Of a stretch of 64,000 nt of DNA, positions 34,075 through 46,124 are shown piece after piece. The stretch lies in assembly GCA_023213315.1 (NCBI GenBank), contig JAKCPI010005325.1, positions 1-64,000 on the forward strand. Reading direction: 5' to 3'. The notes under the pieces were generated by a model. The model saw nothing but the letters and a program-made list of their open reading frames with translations. It did no database searches and was not told where the DNA came from. Every line of letters begins with the position of its first letter. Position 1 is the first letter of the stretch. This DNA is from Euborellia annulipes. Taxonomy: Eukaryota > Arthropoda > Insecta > Dermaptera > Anisolabididae. The translations under genes and the position numbers were made by a program.

Positions 34075-34439
34075 CTGTACAAAATGCCCGTGACCCTTGG
34101 CTCAGAGAGAATAGGTTAACATACATACAACATGCTTCTCAACATTAAAATTTATTTAAATTCTAAATGTGGCTGGACAAAATTGAACAGCAAAATATTA
34201 TAATATCAAAGGCAAAATTCTGTCGTTTATTATTTTGCCTTTTGGGTTCGTACATTTTAAGGTTGAGCCTTGATTTACTTTTCTCCAGTCCAATTTTTCA
34301 GTTCCAACATTTTTTTTTTCAATTAGGAAATAAATATTCGAGATTTTTTTTTGATATCTGAGAACAATCAATATACAAATACAAGTTTTATTTTATTATA
34401 ACCTTCTCTTCCATTAGAGATAAAATTCACCTTTAGAAA

Positions 34440-34870
34440 GAAAAAAAGAGCGTATCTAGTCTGTTTTCGGGAAAATTGAAAATAGCTCGAGGCCTGCTTT
34501 CAATTCCGGGTGTATTTTTTTAACCAAATGTTTCACCGAGGAAGCCCAGGTGCGGGCTAGGAAAATAAATGCACTTCTAATATAGAATAATAGAAGAGCA
34601 AGCAGACAATAGCTGAAAACGCGCTTATAGATAATATTCAAACGGCTTAGTGAATTTCAATGGACCTCGGAGAGACTTTGCAACTTAAATCGGTTATTGT
34701 CTGTGCGTAAAACAGCGTAGCAAACCGAAATTAATAGGCAATGGACACCGAAATTGAGAAGAGAAAAGACCAAGGACCAAGCTAAAGGACGTTCGTTGAT
34801 GGACCATGGAGCCCGGATAATTTATAGCGGTCGAACGTAAGGAGAAATTAATCCTTTGAATCTATAATAG
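34440..34870. promoter_or_regulatory. Unique less AT-rich island
   Basis: About 430 bp of mixed composition without repeat ends or coding signature (for example GAAGCCCAGGTGCGGGCTAG, GGTTATTGTCTGTGCG). A CAGGTG E-box is present. Candidate unique regulatory DNA by composition only. Confidence 0.15.
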
Positions 34871-35107
34871 TTATTAACGAATAAGTTAAATAACTTAAAA
34901 AAATACATCAAGAATATTTTTTTTGAATTCGCAAAAAAGGCAATTGACTCCTCGTATTGTGTTGGCCTAGAAGTTTTTTTTTTTTTTAATTTAAAATTTT
35001 AGTATGAAAGAGGCCTCATCAGAACTCTTGTGGGATTTGTTTAAATGTACAACATAAGTAAAAATAATTGAAGAATATAACAATAAATATTTAATACAAA
35101 TTTTATT

Positions 35108-35190
35108 TTTACTTTCTCTTACCTCTATATATATGTTAATAAATATATAGAGAGAAAGTATCGGATTAGGATTTGATGGATGCTTTGGAA
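35108..35190 (-). mobile_element. A element right-end fragment
   Basis: Only the right hairpin (TTACTTTCTCTTACC facing GAGAGAAAGTA) and about 25 bases of the body (GGATTTGATGGATGC) remain. Confidence 0.65.
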
Positions 35191-35670
35191 CTGGCGCGCC
35201 GGTATGTCGTATTGCTCTAGGTTATTTAATTTTTTTTCAATAGTTCTAATTGTTTCTCCATCGATTTAACAACCGTTTTCGGCACAAAATTTGACGTAGA
35301 ATGCAATGGTTATAGGCCTAATAAAAACGTGCTACGATTGGGACCCCATTGTTAAAAATCGATTTAAAGATTTTAATTGTTGATAACAATGTAAAATCTT
35401 TAATTAATTTTGGTGGAACAATTTTTTTTCTTAAAGTTCACTCTATTAGCTTTAAAATGGTAAAAAAGTTTTTAGCTCAAATAGAACCGGAGTTATGAAT
35501 TTTTAAAAGTGAGTGTCTCTAAGCCAAAATCACCAAATTCTCAAATTTTCGAAAAATAATTTTTTTTTTTTTTTTTTTTTTCACTCTCTATTTCCCAAAA
35601 TATTAAACAAAAACAAAAATCCTCAAATACGGGCCTCTTTTTTTCGATATCGAAACCGTAAAAAAAAATT

Positions 35671-36380
35671 CAACGAAATCAAAAATATGTGGGTCAGAAA
35701 CTGTTCGTTAAAAGAATCACCATATACCTCTATATTTTTATCTATGCCATCTTCTATACTTCTAAAGAGAGAGTGTAGGTTTGTTTCTAGGAGCTAAACT
35801 CAGAATATACTATTTTTCCAAAGCTTTGGAGGGGGCAAATGCATCCCCTCAAATGACGTCCCTGCTCAGTAATCTCTCTTCAAAGTTTCTCCTCGAACTA
35901 CGAGCGTTACTTCCTACAACGTGTCAGTTAAAAATAAATAATAAATCTTTGGATATCTGGTTCACATTGAAACACCTTATTTACAAATAAACGTTTTAAT
36001 TTATTTAGAGATGAGCAATGCAGCTCAAAATTTTACATCAATGCTATTTCAGTCAGGGTAGTATACAAATTAACGAAATTGATACCATTTAACTGCTCTC
36101 TAGGGGTTAAAGATCACACACTCCTTGAGCAAGATGAAAGACCTTTGATGAGGACCTTTATATGTACATTAAAAGCAATTAAATTATGTATCTAGTAGTC
36201 CGAAAGTTCCACTTAAATGTTTCTTAATATACATCATAGTTTTACAAATAGGGATGGCAGCGGCTTAGGATAGAATAGTAGTTAGTAGAAATAACTTTGA
36301 CTGCTTTAGCCCATTAAAAAATTACACACTCAATAATAATAATAATAATAAATATATTATATTTATTCGATTGTTAAAAC
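35671..36380 (+). repeat. Direct duplication, copy 1
   Basis: Starts CAACGAAATCAAAAATATGT and ends TTCGATTGTTAAAAC. It matches copy 2 (36803-37472) almost throughout, including an (AAT)n run, and has about 40 extra bases around 35868-35910. It contains the transposon-like end CCCCTCAAATGACGTCCCTG. No gene lies inside. Confidence 0.9.
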
Positions 36381-36689
36381 ACCTAATAATAGAGGTCATT
36401 AAAATGATAAACCATCTCGGGAATAATATATCTTTGTAAATTAATAAACATTTTATCAAAGCATACTGTTACTTAAGCGAATACACACGTATTGAATGAC
36501 TGGAAGCATACAAATTAAAATTATTTACCTGTACCACATAATGCATATAAAAGAAATGTTTTAATATAACAACTCTATACTACTTATACTGTAAGAATTT
36601 TGGTATATCTTATATAAAATATTTTATTTCCATTTGTGATTAACAACTTAAAAATTAATTAAATGTATGACTTTCCAGCTCCTAATTTG

Positions 36690-36790
36690 GCTGGTGATGG
36701 CATTAGCAGAGATAAAAGCCGAAACGTCTCTCAACTTTTGAGAGTTTTTATTTAATATAGAGGCCGCTTAGTGGCTGCCTACTCCCTTAA
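36690..36790 (+). repeat. Foldback-family arm with GCCGAAACGT core
   Basis: AAAAGCCGAAACGTCTCTCA is followed by TTTTTATTTAATATAGAGGC and GGCTGCCTACTCCCTT, the right-arm order of the 20.97 and 50.74 kb foldbacks. The opposite arm is absent. It lies between the two copies of the direct duplication. Confidence 0.5.
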
Positions 36791-36802
36791 GATTTTCTGT
36801 AT

Positions 36803-37472
36803 CAACGAAATCAAAAATATGTGGGTCAGAAAGTGTTCGGTTTGTAAAAGAATCACCTATAGGCCTGTATATTTTTATTTATTCCACTTTCTATACTTCT
36901 AAAGTGTGAGTTTGTTTGTTTCTAGATGCTAAACTCAGAATTTACTATTTTTCCAAAGCCTTGGTGGGGGCAAATGCATCCCCTCAAATGACGTCCCTGC
37001 TCTCTTCCTACAAAGTGTCAGTTCAAAATAAATAATAAATCTTTGGATATCAGGTTCACATTAAAACACCTTATTTACAAATAAACGTTTTAATTTATCA
37101 AGAGATGAGCAATGCAGCTCAAAATTTTACATCAATGCTATTTCAGTCAGGGTAGGATACAAATTAACGAAATTGATACCATTTAACTGCTCTCTAGGGG
37201 TTAAAGATCACACACTCCTTGAGCAAGATGAAAGACCTTTGATGAGGACCTTTATATGTACATTAAAAGCAATTAAATTATGTATCTAGTAGTCCGAAAG
37301 TTCCACTTAAATGTTTCTTAATATACATCATAGTTTTACAAATAGGGATGGCAGCGGCTTAGGATAGTAGTAGTTAGTAGAAATAACTTTGACTGCTTTA
37401 GCCCATTAAAAAATTACACACTCAATAATAATAATAATAATAAATATATTATATTTATTCGATTCTTAAAAC
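36803..37472 (+). repeat. Direct duplication, copy 2
   Basis: Second copy of 35671-36380 in the same orientation, 422 bp downstream. Near-identical from GATGAGCAATGCAGCTCAAA to the (AAT)n run, more diverged at its start, with a 40-base deletion relative to copy 1. Confidence 0.9.
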
Positions 37473-37590
37473 GTACAAGGAATTTTATGAGACGAATTTA
37501 ATAATAAGCAAAAGAACTTAGTATTCAAAGGTATTCATAATATGAGATAGTTTATATTGTAGCTTAATTTGAGGATAAATGAAATACTTT

Positions 37591-37734
37591 AATTAATATT
37601 TACTAATGCAAAGAGCCAAAAACCACAGTATCGTGGACTAGTGGTAGGGCATGCCAAGTACCAATTGAAAGATCCGGGATTCGACTCCCGGCTGGCATCT
37701 TTTTTTCGGCTGAGTGTATTAGTAAATATTAATT
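37591..37734. mobile_element. tRNA-like sequence enclosed by inverted repeats
   Basis: Left arm AATTAATATTTACTAATGCA (37591 on) and the complement of the right arm, AATTAATATTTACTAATACA (ending 37734), agree over about 30 positions. They also share AGCC followed by an A run. Between them lies the tRNA-like sequence at 37628-37699. TIR-bounded tRNA relics are unusual for a SINE, which has no TIRs. Confidence 0.65.
37628..37699 (+). tRNA. tRNA-Gly-like sequence, probably non-functional
   Basis: The 72-base stretch reads GTATCGTGGACTAGTGGTAG (resembling the 5' half of tRNA-Gly) and GATCCGGGATTCGACTCCCG (T arm and B box), ending CTGGCATC then a T run that could stop pol III. The acceptor arms pair poorly and the T loop is one base off the usual 7. 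It is most likely a tRNA-derived relic or SINE head, but could still be transcribed. Confidence 0.35.
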
Positions 37735-37794
37735 ATAATATGAATTTCTTAAACGTGATATAAGCCTATATCATTTAGTATTTATATCTCTATT

Positions 37795-38372
37795 TTTACT
37801 TTCTCTTATCTCTATATATATGTTAATATATAGAGAGAGAAAGTATTGGATTCATGTCAAAAATTCGATGACAAGATTTTGATGGATATACTCGTTTTGA
37901 GGTCCCTGAGTCCAAAAAATTAGTTTTCGCGACTGTCTGTGTTTTATAGCATGAATAGAGAAAAGAATTGAGCTAGAGGTTGAAATTTTATATTTAAATT
38001 TTGTACCCTCCTGGACCGTGAAAAAAGCTTTTTTTTTTTTCTTTGATTTTTTTAAATTCGCTCCAACGATTTTTTTTTAATTCAAAAAAATCAATTAATT
38101 TTTTAGATGCTCTTTTAAAATGTATATTCTCTTTTTGTGATTGAAATCTTCTGAAGACCACTTTTACTCTTGTACTCCATAGAGAAGATAGGAGAAATGG
38201 TTGCCATGGTAACAAAATATAAATATTTTCCCATACTTATAAATTTTACATCTTGCATTCTAATATATCGGCGGAAATATATCTCTACACGAAAAATCTG
38301 CGTATGCCATAGACACAACTTACGATTACCGAAGGTAAGAGAAAGTAGTGTGCTGTGCGACAGTCACAACGA
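37795..38372 (-). mobile_element. A element copy
   Basis: Right hairpin TTACTTTCTCTTATC...GAGAGAAAGTATTGG, a perfect X-box GTTGCCATGGTAAC at 38210-38223, and left end GTGTGCTGTGCGACAGTCAC. The microsatellite part is shortened and the CTTTTTCAG stretch is missing. Confidence 0.8.
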
Positions 38373-38578
38373 ACTTTTATAATAAATTCGCTATCTCATT
38401 TCGTTTGTCGATTCTAACTTGTTGGCTTATACTTCAAAAAATTGCTCAAATGCATTTTGTAACTTCCTGTAGAAAAATAATAAATTTTAGCGCTAATAAA
38501 CTTAAAATTAAGATAAAACGAGCGAATCCAAAGATAAGACTAAATAATAAATAGTAAACTATGCGCTGTGCGTATTCC

Positions 38579-39266
38579 TTTTTACTTTCTCTTACCTATG
38601 TATATATGTAATATATATATATAGAGAGAAAGTATTGGATTCATGTCAAAAATTCGATGTCGAGATTTTGATGGATCTTCACGTTTTGAGGTCCCCTGAA
38701 TCCAAAAAAGTAGTTTTCGCGACATGGTCTTTCTTTTTTTTTTTTTTTTTGTCTTTTTGTGTGTGTGTGTGTCTGTGTCTTCTTTTAAGCATGAAGGGAT
38801 TGAGCTATGAGGCTGAAATTTTATATTTAAGTTAAACACCCCCAGGACCGAAAAAATAAGCTTTAATCAAAATCGGCCAAAAAGTACTAATACTTTACTA
38901 ATATACTTTTTCAGTTTTTTTCGATTTTCTCAAAATTCGCTCTAACGATTTTGATTAAAATTCAAAATCAATTATTTTTCAGATGCTCTTTTCAAATGTA
39001 TATTCTTGTTTTGCCCTCAAATTGTTTGAAGCACACTTTACTCTTGTGCTTCTTAGGGAAGATAGGAGAAAAGGTTGCCATGGTAACAAAATATAAATAT
39101 TTTCACACACTTATAAATTTTGTACATCTGCATTCAAATGTTCCCTACTGCCGGGAACTAAATATATACGACACAAAATCTGGTGTGACAAAGCAATAGT
39201 ACACAACTTTCGATTACCGAAGGTAAGAGAAAGTTGTGCTGTGCGCCAGTCACACCAGATTTTTTG
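38579..39266 (-). mobile_element. A element, full-length copy
   Basis: Complete: right hairpin from 38579, (TG)n/(TC)n tract near 38757-38783, conserved middle, perfect GTTGCCATGGTAAC at 39074-39087, and left hairpin GGTGTGACAAAGCA...CAGTCACACCAG. Same orientation as the copy 207 bp upstream. Confidence 0.85.
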
Positions 39267-40461
39267 TTTTTGGTATTCTTAAGGAAGGGTGGCTGCATGG
39301 TTTTTGAACAGTCATAAGGCGACAAACATTTTAATTGCGACCGACCGTAAGTATGCAAGGGGAAAATTTGAATATAAAATAAAATCGACTAATAATATTC
39401 CAGAATATAAAATTATTTTTATTTAAATTAAAATTTTTTAAATATTTAAATAATAAAGGCTTAAAATGATAAATATTAAAAAGGATAAAAAAACCTTTTA
39501 ATGCCTATATATTCAAATAAAATTCTATAAAAAAGTTATTTCAAAAAACAAATTTATGATCGAAGGCCCCCCAGGGCCGCGGACTTACTGAAAGATAAAA
39601 ATTATTACTTATAATTAGAGAGCGGAAAAAAAAGTCTTTCGACTTTTGTCAATTTTGAGACTTTTCCAGATTTTCTTCACTGATCTCACAAAAAGAAAAG
39701 TTTTTTGAAATTTTCAAAAACGACTTTTGCGCTTCCCTGTCCCTATTTATTCTAATTGATTTGTATTCAAATTAATTAGGGTGGACATTATCCATAGAGG
39801 TCATATTTTTTCCATTGCCTTTGAACTTTGAGAATTTTCAAGATTTTCCTAAAACTTTAAGCATTCCCACAAAGGACAGAATTAATTTCAAATTACAATA
39901 AAACTAGAAATTTATTATTTAGAATCTTTTATTGCTTAAAATTAGCTCAAATAATACATAATTAATAGAACGAATAGGGATTGATTAGATTGTTTCATCT
40001 GTCAAAGTTCCTCAGCATAAATCTGTTCATATTTCTTTTTAATTTCATATTTATTTGTCAATCTTATTTTTCTGTTCGATTATATAAAAATTATATTTAA
40101 CAAATAGTAGTTTAGTGTTTAGTCAAATCTAAAAATTTATAATAATAAAAATAAAAGAACTTTTTCAACTTTAGTTTTCTTGAAAAATAATACAAAGATA
40201 AACTGAAGGTTTAGTGCGATTTAAGGCTATCCAGTATCCTTCAAAAATCCAGTTTTCATCAAAAATTGACTTTTTTCAAACCTGACCCATAGTTTTTAAG
40301 ATTGCTTTTGGTTCTTAATACAAAGTAAATGCAATAAAATCATTTTTTTTTAACTAATTTTGTACCAACCCATTTTACTTACACATACACGCATACATTT
40401 ATACCCAGTATACCCTAGTATGGGCCTCAGCGTTTTTTTTACGGCAAAAATGGGCCGCACA

Positions 40462-40484
40462 TCAAAAAAGGTTGGGAACCGTTG
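40462..40484 (+). mobile_element. hAT-like terminus, isolated
   Basis: AAAGGTTGGGAACCGTTGCT resembles the right end of the 33.74 kb hAT element. No left end or TSD was found. Confidence 0.35.
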
Positions 40485-41178
40485 CTATAGAATATTATTA
40501 TATTTATTTATTTATTTTTATTGAGGTAGGCAGCTTAGGTATATTTATTTAAAAACAAAAATTAAAAGGTTCATAAATTAATTCATGTTTAGTTGTTGAA
40601 AGATTTTTAGATTAATTATCCCCAAGTCCCAGTTGTTAAATCTTATTAGTAATTAACAAATAAGCATGCAAGGAGAAATCCATTAGGGAGTTGATCATTT
40701 AGCAAGCTAAATCGAACTAATTCCTGTTGCCACCTTATAAAATATTGTTAATTATTCCACTTACAATTTAAGGCGGAATAGGACCGAAGTGGTTACGCAT
40801 GTTTTCCCGATAAGATGGCGTAATGTGTCATAAAAAGTATGCCCAAAAAATCAAGTAATTCAAAAATTTGCCAAGAGATGTCAAAATGGTAGCTAATAAT
40901 ATTTAATGCATTTGGTTGATTTTCATTGATCTTTTAACAATAAATACTTTATAAATGTTATTATATATTATGTATCTTTTATAAAAGCATAAAAATATAT
41001 AAATATAGGCCAGATAGGGTACTATATCGGCTGTTAGACTAGCGTGCCATCTATTGCAAGAATGCTGAACTAATTTGACAGTTGCTTTTTAAATAAATCA
41101 TCTAAACTTATTTTAAAAATTTCTTAATTAATATGTGATTAATAATAACAATAAATTCATTTTTAAATTTAAAAAAAA

Positions 41179-41296
41179 TTAAAGATTATTGGGACAGATT
41201 GTTTTTTGTATTTGCTTGATAACAAAAAATTATTTACGATAATTTTTTAATAAGTCATTAAAAAAATTATAGCTCGATGTCCCAATAATCTCTTAT
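41179..41296. mobile_element. Short MITE with GAGATTATTGGGACA ends
   Basis: AAAGATTATTGGGACAGA on the left is inverted as TGTCCCAATAATCTCTTA on the right, about 17 of 18 positions. The roughly 118-bp element is AT-rich inside and non-coding. Confidence 0.5.
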
Positions 41297-42419
41297 AAAT
41301 TTAATTCATTAAAAAAAAAACCGCATTGAAAAATTTCTTAATCTTGGGTTTCTATATTTCATATATCTTAAGGGCAATCACCTTAACAATCGAATTATTT
41401 TTTTTAGTTCCCCATATTGGTTCCGCCATATTTTTTTTTTTTTTTTTTTTTTGAAAAATAATATCAAATTCAAAATCAGCAACCTCATACTTGTGTACTG
41501 AATTTCAGAGAGATTTTTTCGAATTTTGACTACGTTTTCGGGATTTGGAACCACTGTGCGGCGTGAACGTGTTAAAAGTTCTTTTTTTAAAAGTTTAGCT
41601 GTTGAACTCTAATTTTAAGGTGTGAAGGTCTTGCAGTGGCCAGAGACCATAAGCGATTCCATTTATCACTATCAGGATAAATGAAATTAGTCTCTCAGAT
41701 GCTAGAAATCGAAAATGTTTTTTTAACTAACAGTTATGCAAATAATAAACTATATTTTGAATCCCTTTTTTTAGGACCAAAGCTTTGAGTAAGAATGAAA
41801 TCAGAAAAAATGAAGGTACAAAAAGGGAAAACAATTTTTTTTTTTTTAACGCAAAAAATAAAGGTTCAAAGGCCTGATATAAAAATAGATATAAGGGGAG
41901 GAAGATCCATACTGGGATAAGACATCCCTTGGCTTTTGAGGTCTCGAATGTGTCAACAGCTTAAATCTCTATCGAGGAGTGGGGGAAGACTCGCTAATAC
42001 TAAGAGAATAAATCCTGGAATCGATGTTATGGCCTAACCACAAAAAATGTACATTTAGCATTCAAATTAATTAGGCTTTAATTTATAAATTGTATGTGGC
42101 TATAATAATTAATAAAATTTCCATGAATTTTAAACTAAACGTGAGGGTGTTTAAAGTGCGAAACTTAGCACGCGTTCGTTTATCCTTTGACTTGTACTGT
42201 AAACAAACCCCAGGAAGTGTCTGTTGACCTAAAGAGCGGGGTTTATTTATGCATATGAACACCAACCATATGCTCTCTCATTTTAAAGGTTTACATTTCA
42301 AAACCTGACAACCTGTTTGACTACAAATCTTAAGATTATTTGAAAACAAACTGAGGTGGCCTGCAAAAAACGGGCCAACTCAAATTATTAAACAAGTATT
42401 TTTTTTAACTAAACAATTC

Positions 42420-43019
42420 GCGATGTCGAGACTTTGATGGATATACACGTTTTGAGGTCCCATGAATCCAAAAAAGTGATTTTCGCGACATGGTCTGTCT
42501 GTCTGTCTGTGTGTGTGTGTGTCTGGGTTCAATTTAAGGAATAAAGGAATTGAGCTATGAGGCTGAAATTTTATATTTAAGTTAGGCACCCTCCTAGGAC
42601 GTTAAAATAAGATTTTAATCAAAATCGGCCAAAGAGTACTAGTACTTTACTGATGTACTTTTTCAGTTTTTTTCGATTTTCTCAAAATTCGCTCCAACGA
42701 TTTTTTTGTTAAATTCAAAAATCAATTATTTTTAGATGCTCTTTAAAATGTATATTCTCATTTTGCCATTGAAATCTTCTGAAGACCACTTTACTCTTGT
42801 ACTCCATAGAAAAGATAGGAGAAATGGTTGTCATTGTAACAAAATATAAATATTTTCTCACACTTATAAATTTTACATCTCCATTCAAATGTAGCATACT
42901 GTCGGGAACTAAATATATGTCGACACGAAAAATCTGATGTGACAAGCACAGAACACAACTTTCGATTACCGAAGGTAAGAGAAAGTTGTGTGCGCTGAGC
43001 CAGTCCCACCAGATTTTTT
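42420..43019 (-). mobile_element. A element lacking its right hairpin
   Basis: Starts in the CGATGTCGAGACTTTGATGG stretch, so about 60 bases including the right hairpin are gone. It keeps the (TGTC)n tract, a degenerate X-box (GTTGTCATTGTAAC) and the left hairpin GATGTGACAAGC...CAGTCCCACCAG. Confidence 0.8.
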
Positions 43020-43070
43020 ACTTTTTACTTATGAAATGCAAGTGGTCAAGTTTGGAACTAAGGTTCTAAG

Positions 43071-43185
43071 GGAAACTAAATATATCTCGCTGCTCTGGTG
43101 TGACCAGCATGGTGCACAACTTTCTCTTACCGAAGGGTAAGAGAAAGTTGTGTGCTCTCGGCAAGTCACACCAAATTTTTAATAT
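43071..43185 (-). mobile_element. Solo left hairpin of an A element
   Basis: Only the left hairpin and about 25 bases beyond it. The centre ACTTTCTCTTACC-gaag-GGTAAGAGAAAGT is a perfect inverted pair, the cleanest version of the shared 13-mer. It lies 51 bp from the preceding copy. Confidence 0.7.
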
Positions 43186-43189
43186 AAGA

Positions 43190-45885
43190 AATTTTGTAGT
43201 CTTTAAAATCTCATAATGTTCCACAATTATAATTCTTGTCCCCCTCCTCATCCCCCAATACAAGTGTTAGTAAAAATGAGAAAATTAATAAACTTTAATA
43301 AATATTTTTTCTTGATTTTTCTCCTTTTTTTTCTTTCTCTGGTTGATTTAATTTCAAGGAGGCAATGATATAACAAAATATTATCTATCAGAGTGCCGTG
43401 GCTTCGTTCGATTTCCTTTCTCTGCTCTCTACCACTGAGAAAGCTTAGAACCCTTACTAACTCTAATATCTCCCAAATTACATCAAATGGAGCGTTATTT
43501 GATTTTAGGAAATGCAAAAAATTGATCTCTTCTATTATATGTTTAAGAGATTTATTTATTTTTTCCAAAAAGAATCAGATGAATTATACAAAATAAGACG
43601 ATAAGTTATAACTAGAAATCTGTTCCCACCTTAGGCCTATATTATTAGGCTAGGATTCTGGTGAGCTAACATCAGCTGTCTTTATCAAAGAATTTTTCGG
43701 ACTTTATTCATAAAAATTTAAATAATTATAAAGTAAGAACAAAAGAGATTTTTATTTAGCTTTAAATTTTTTGCTTTAATCTAAATCTATATTATATTTA
43801 TATAAACGTAAGTAAACATGAAAGCAAATAATTTTTTTTTTTTATTTTCTTTAAAGTTAAAAAATGATTTTGTCAGAAATCTCCTGAAACGAGTCAGCTG
43901 TGGTAGCTACATAATGCTTATATCCCAAGAAAAGTGGAATTGCAGGATTAGAAACGTTTGATTCAATCCTGACCTTAATCCAAGTTGAGATGAGGAGTCA
44001 GAGATCTCTCTCTCTCTCTCTTTTCACAAAGAAAAAAAAGAAAAAAATTAAATAGGCCTACTACATTAAAAAATAAAAAAAAAACTGCCAGCTTAAGGAA
44101 AATACTGCAAATATCAAAATAAATTAGACTAATATTATATTTTGATTTGTCTTATTGTTAGATCAAATAGCTTTTGTTTAATTTATTTTGAACCAAGCTC
44201 CCCTTGGGGTCTGTCAAGAAATAAAAGAGTAGACCAACAACCAGCACACAGGAACCTCGGGTGGGTGGTCTCGAGGAACTAGAGTGTGGAACGTCTCCCA
44301 GTTGCCATCGATATAATAATTTAATTACAATATATACCTTCAATAACCAAGAGGAAAAATGAATTAGTTAATTTTTTACAAATTCATAAATGAAATAAAT
44401 TATTTGAAAAATATAATCGTATTATTTTCTATTTCAGTAATTTGTCTAATTTTAATTAAAAAAAAAATTAATATAGTCTATTTAGCAAAATTTGATTATA
44501 TGAACAAATAGAATCTGCTACAAAGCTACATTGTAGTTAATGTATCTTGAGCATTTGACTACATCTGGTGCTCTAATGAAGAGGGATAGCATCTGCTTTA
44601 CAGCGATTGGCTCCAGGATTAAAGGATGATAATTAATTAAGGATAGATTAAAGCCTGACGACCTTAACACACTGATGTGCTCCTCTCCCTCTCTCTTTTG
44701 GAATTCTCGGGTAGAAAAAAAAATCAAGATAAGAGTGGAGGCGCAAGTGAAAGTTTGTCATTTTCCAAATTAATTTTCAAAATATTAGAAAAGCCTTTCT
44801 TTATGATGAATCATAGGTGAATGAAAAAGACAAGTGAGCTGGCGAATGAATTTTTTTTTCTACATGCTAAATATATTTTAAAAGTTTGAATGAAGTGAAA
44901 TGATTAAAGTTGATCAGAAATAAAATATGGTGCGAAACAAAATCGACTTTTAAGCAGAAAAGAAATTAGAAAAAAAGTGCCTTTAAGCTCATTAGAATCG
45001 AAACAAAATAGAAATTGAAAATAAAAATTAATAAAAAAAATAAGAATACATGAAAATCTAGGGCTAAAAAATATAGTTGGAGAAGAACATCCATGTTAAG
45101 CAAGACCAAATAATGGTGAGTCTCGGATAGGTGGGTCTGAGGCACAAGTTTGTTGGAAAGTTTTCGAAAGTAAAATTTCTATTATTATTTGGATAGTCTA
45201 TTTGTGAAGAATAGTCACAAAAGCGGAATAATTGACTATTTATGAGCTAAAATTTACTTGTCCTCTTCTATAGCTAGTTAAGTAATCAATGAATAAAATG
45301 TTTCGTAAAGCTTTTAGAAAATTATTTTTCAGAACCATTCTACCTAGCTATGTTTGGATTACATATCAAGAGAAGATAATAAATAAGTTTATGTATAAAA
45401 TTTGTCGGTAAAAATATTCACTTAAAACAAAAAGAATTGCGAAACGTTGCATTGATTGATAGGTGAATAATTCACTTATTGCAATAAAAAAAGCCTGTAA
45501 AAAAGAAAAGGCTACAAGGCGCATTTCAGAATTTAAAGGTCTTTTTTTTTTTAAACCAGACATGTCAAACACGCGGAAAGGCAATACATAGATTATGGCC
45601 TGACCCGCCGAGACGTTTTGAAAAGAAACATTGAGTTTAATAAATACATAATATAATATTTCTGTTCACTATGAAAATTTCGATTAATTTCTTCAAAGCC
45701 TCTCTAGAACGGATCACAACATACATGCTGATTGTTACCTTGGTCTGTGCTGAAGAAGTTTTATTTAAGAAATTTTTAGAAAAAAAACCTCCAAGTGTTG
45801 GTCAATTGGGTTACCTAACTTCCAGAAAACAAAAATTAACGGATTTATGAATATCATTTTAAAAATTTGTTATACATTTTCTAAA
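43190..45885. other. AT-rich spacer, nothing recognised
   Basis: Has a (TC)n run near 44003-44020 and a possible SINE-tail shard near 45592-45625 (TTATGGCCTGACCCGCCGAG). No supportable gene. Confidence 0.4.
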
Positions 45886-45888
45886 GTA

Positions 45889-46105
45889 GGGGAGAGGGGG
45901 GGACATTGGGACACGAGGCACATTGAGACATTCGTATTTTAGCTCTACTAAATGTGCCCATTTTATTATAGAAAATGTTTTCTTAATAAAATGGGTACTT
46001 AATGTACCCTAACGGTCAAAGAGTACAACTCAAACTTTATATTTAGTAGAGCTAAAATTCGAATGTCCCAATGTGCCTCGTGTCCCAATGTCCCTCCCTC
46101 TCCCC
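45889..46105. mobile_element. 217-bp MITE with long GACATTGGGACACGAGG arms
   Basis: About 70-bp inverted repeats, nearly identical, start GGGGAGAGGG and include GACATTGGGACACGAGGCAC and TTTTAGCTCTACTAAATnTG. TA flanks both ends (45887-45888; 46106-46107). Non-coding; a Tc1/mariner-superfamily target is likely. An A element starts about 20 bp further on. Confidence 0.75.
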
Positions 46106-46124
46106 TATATTCCCCCCCCCAAAA

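Larger units (their letters stand above)
39270..42415. other. AT-rich spacer with a few element ends
   Basis: A hAT-like end (GGTTGGGAACCGTTGC) lies at 40465-40482 without a partner. A TIR pair lies at 41179-41296 (listed separately). The rest is AT-rich with T runs near 41430 and 41837; no gene. Confidence 0.4.

Noticed and set aside
33800..34126. 108-codon minus-strand frame
   Set aside because: It lies inside the hAT-type MITE, lacks transposase motifs and extends past the TSD.
35671..37472. LTR retrotransposon with direct LTRs
   Set aside because: The repeats do not start TG or end CA, the spacer is only 422 bp, and no primer-binding site or polypurine tract is evident.
37628..37699. 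Functional tRNA-Gly gene
   Set aside because: The acceptor stem pairs poorly and the T loop is one base too long, so it is kept only as tRNA-like.
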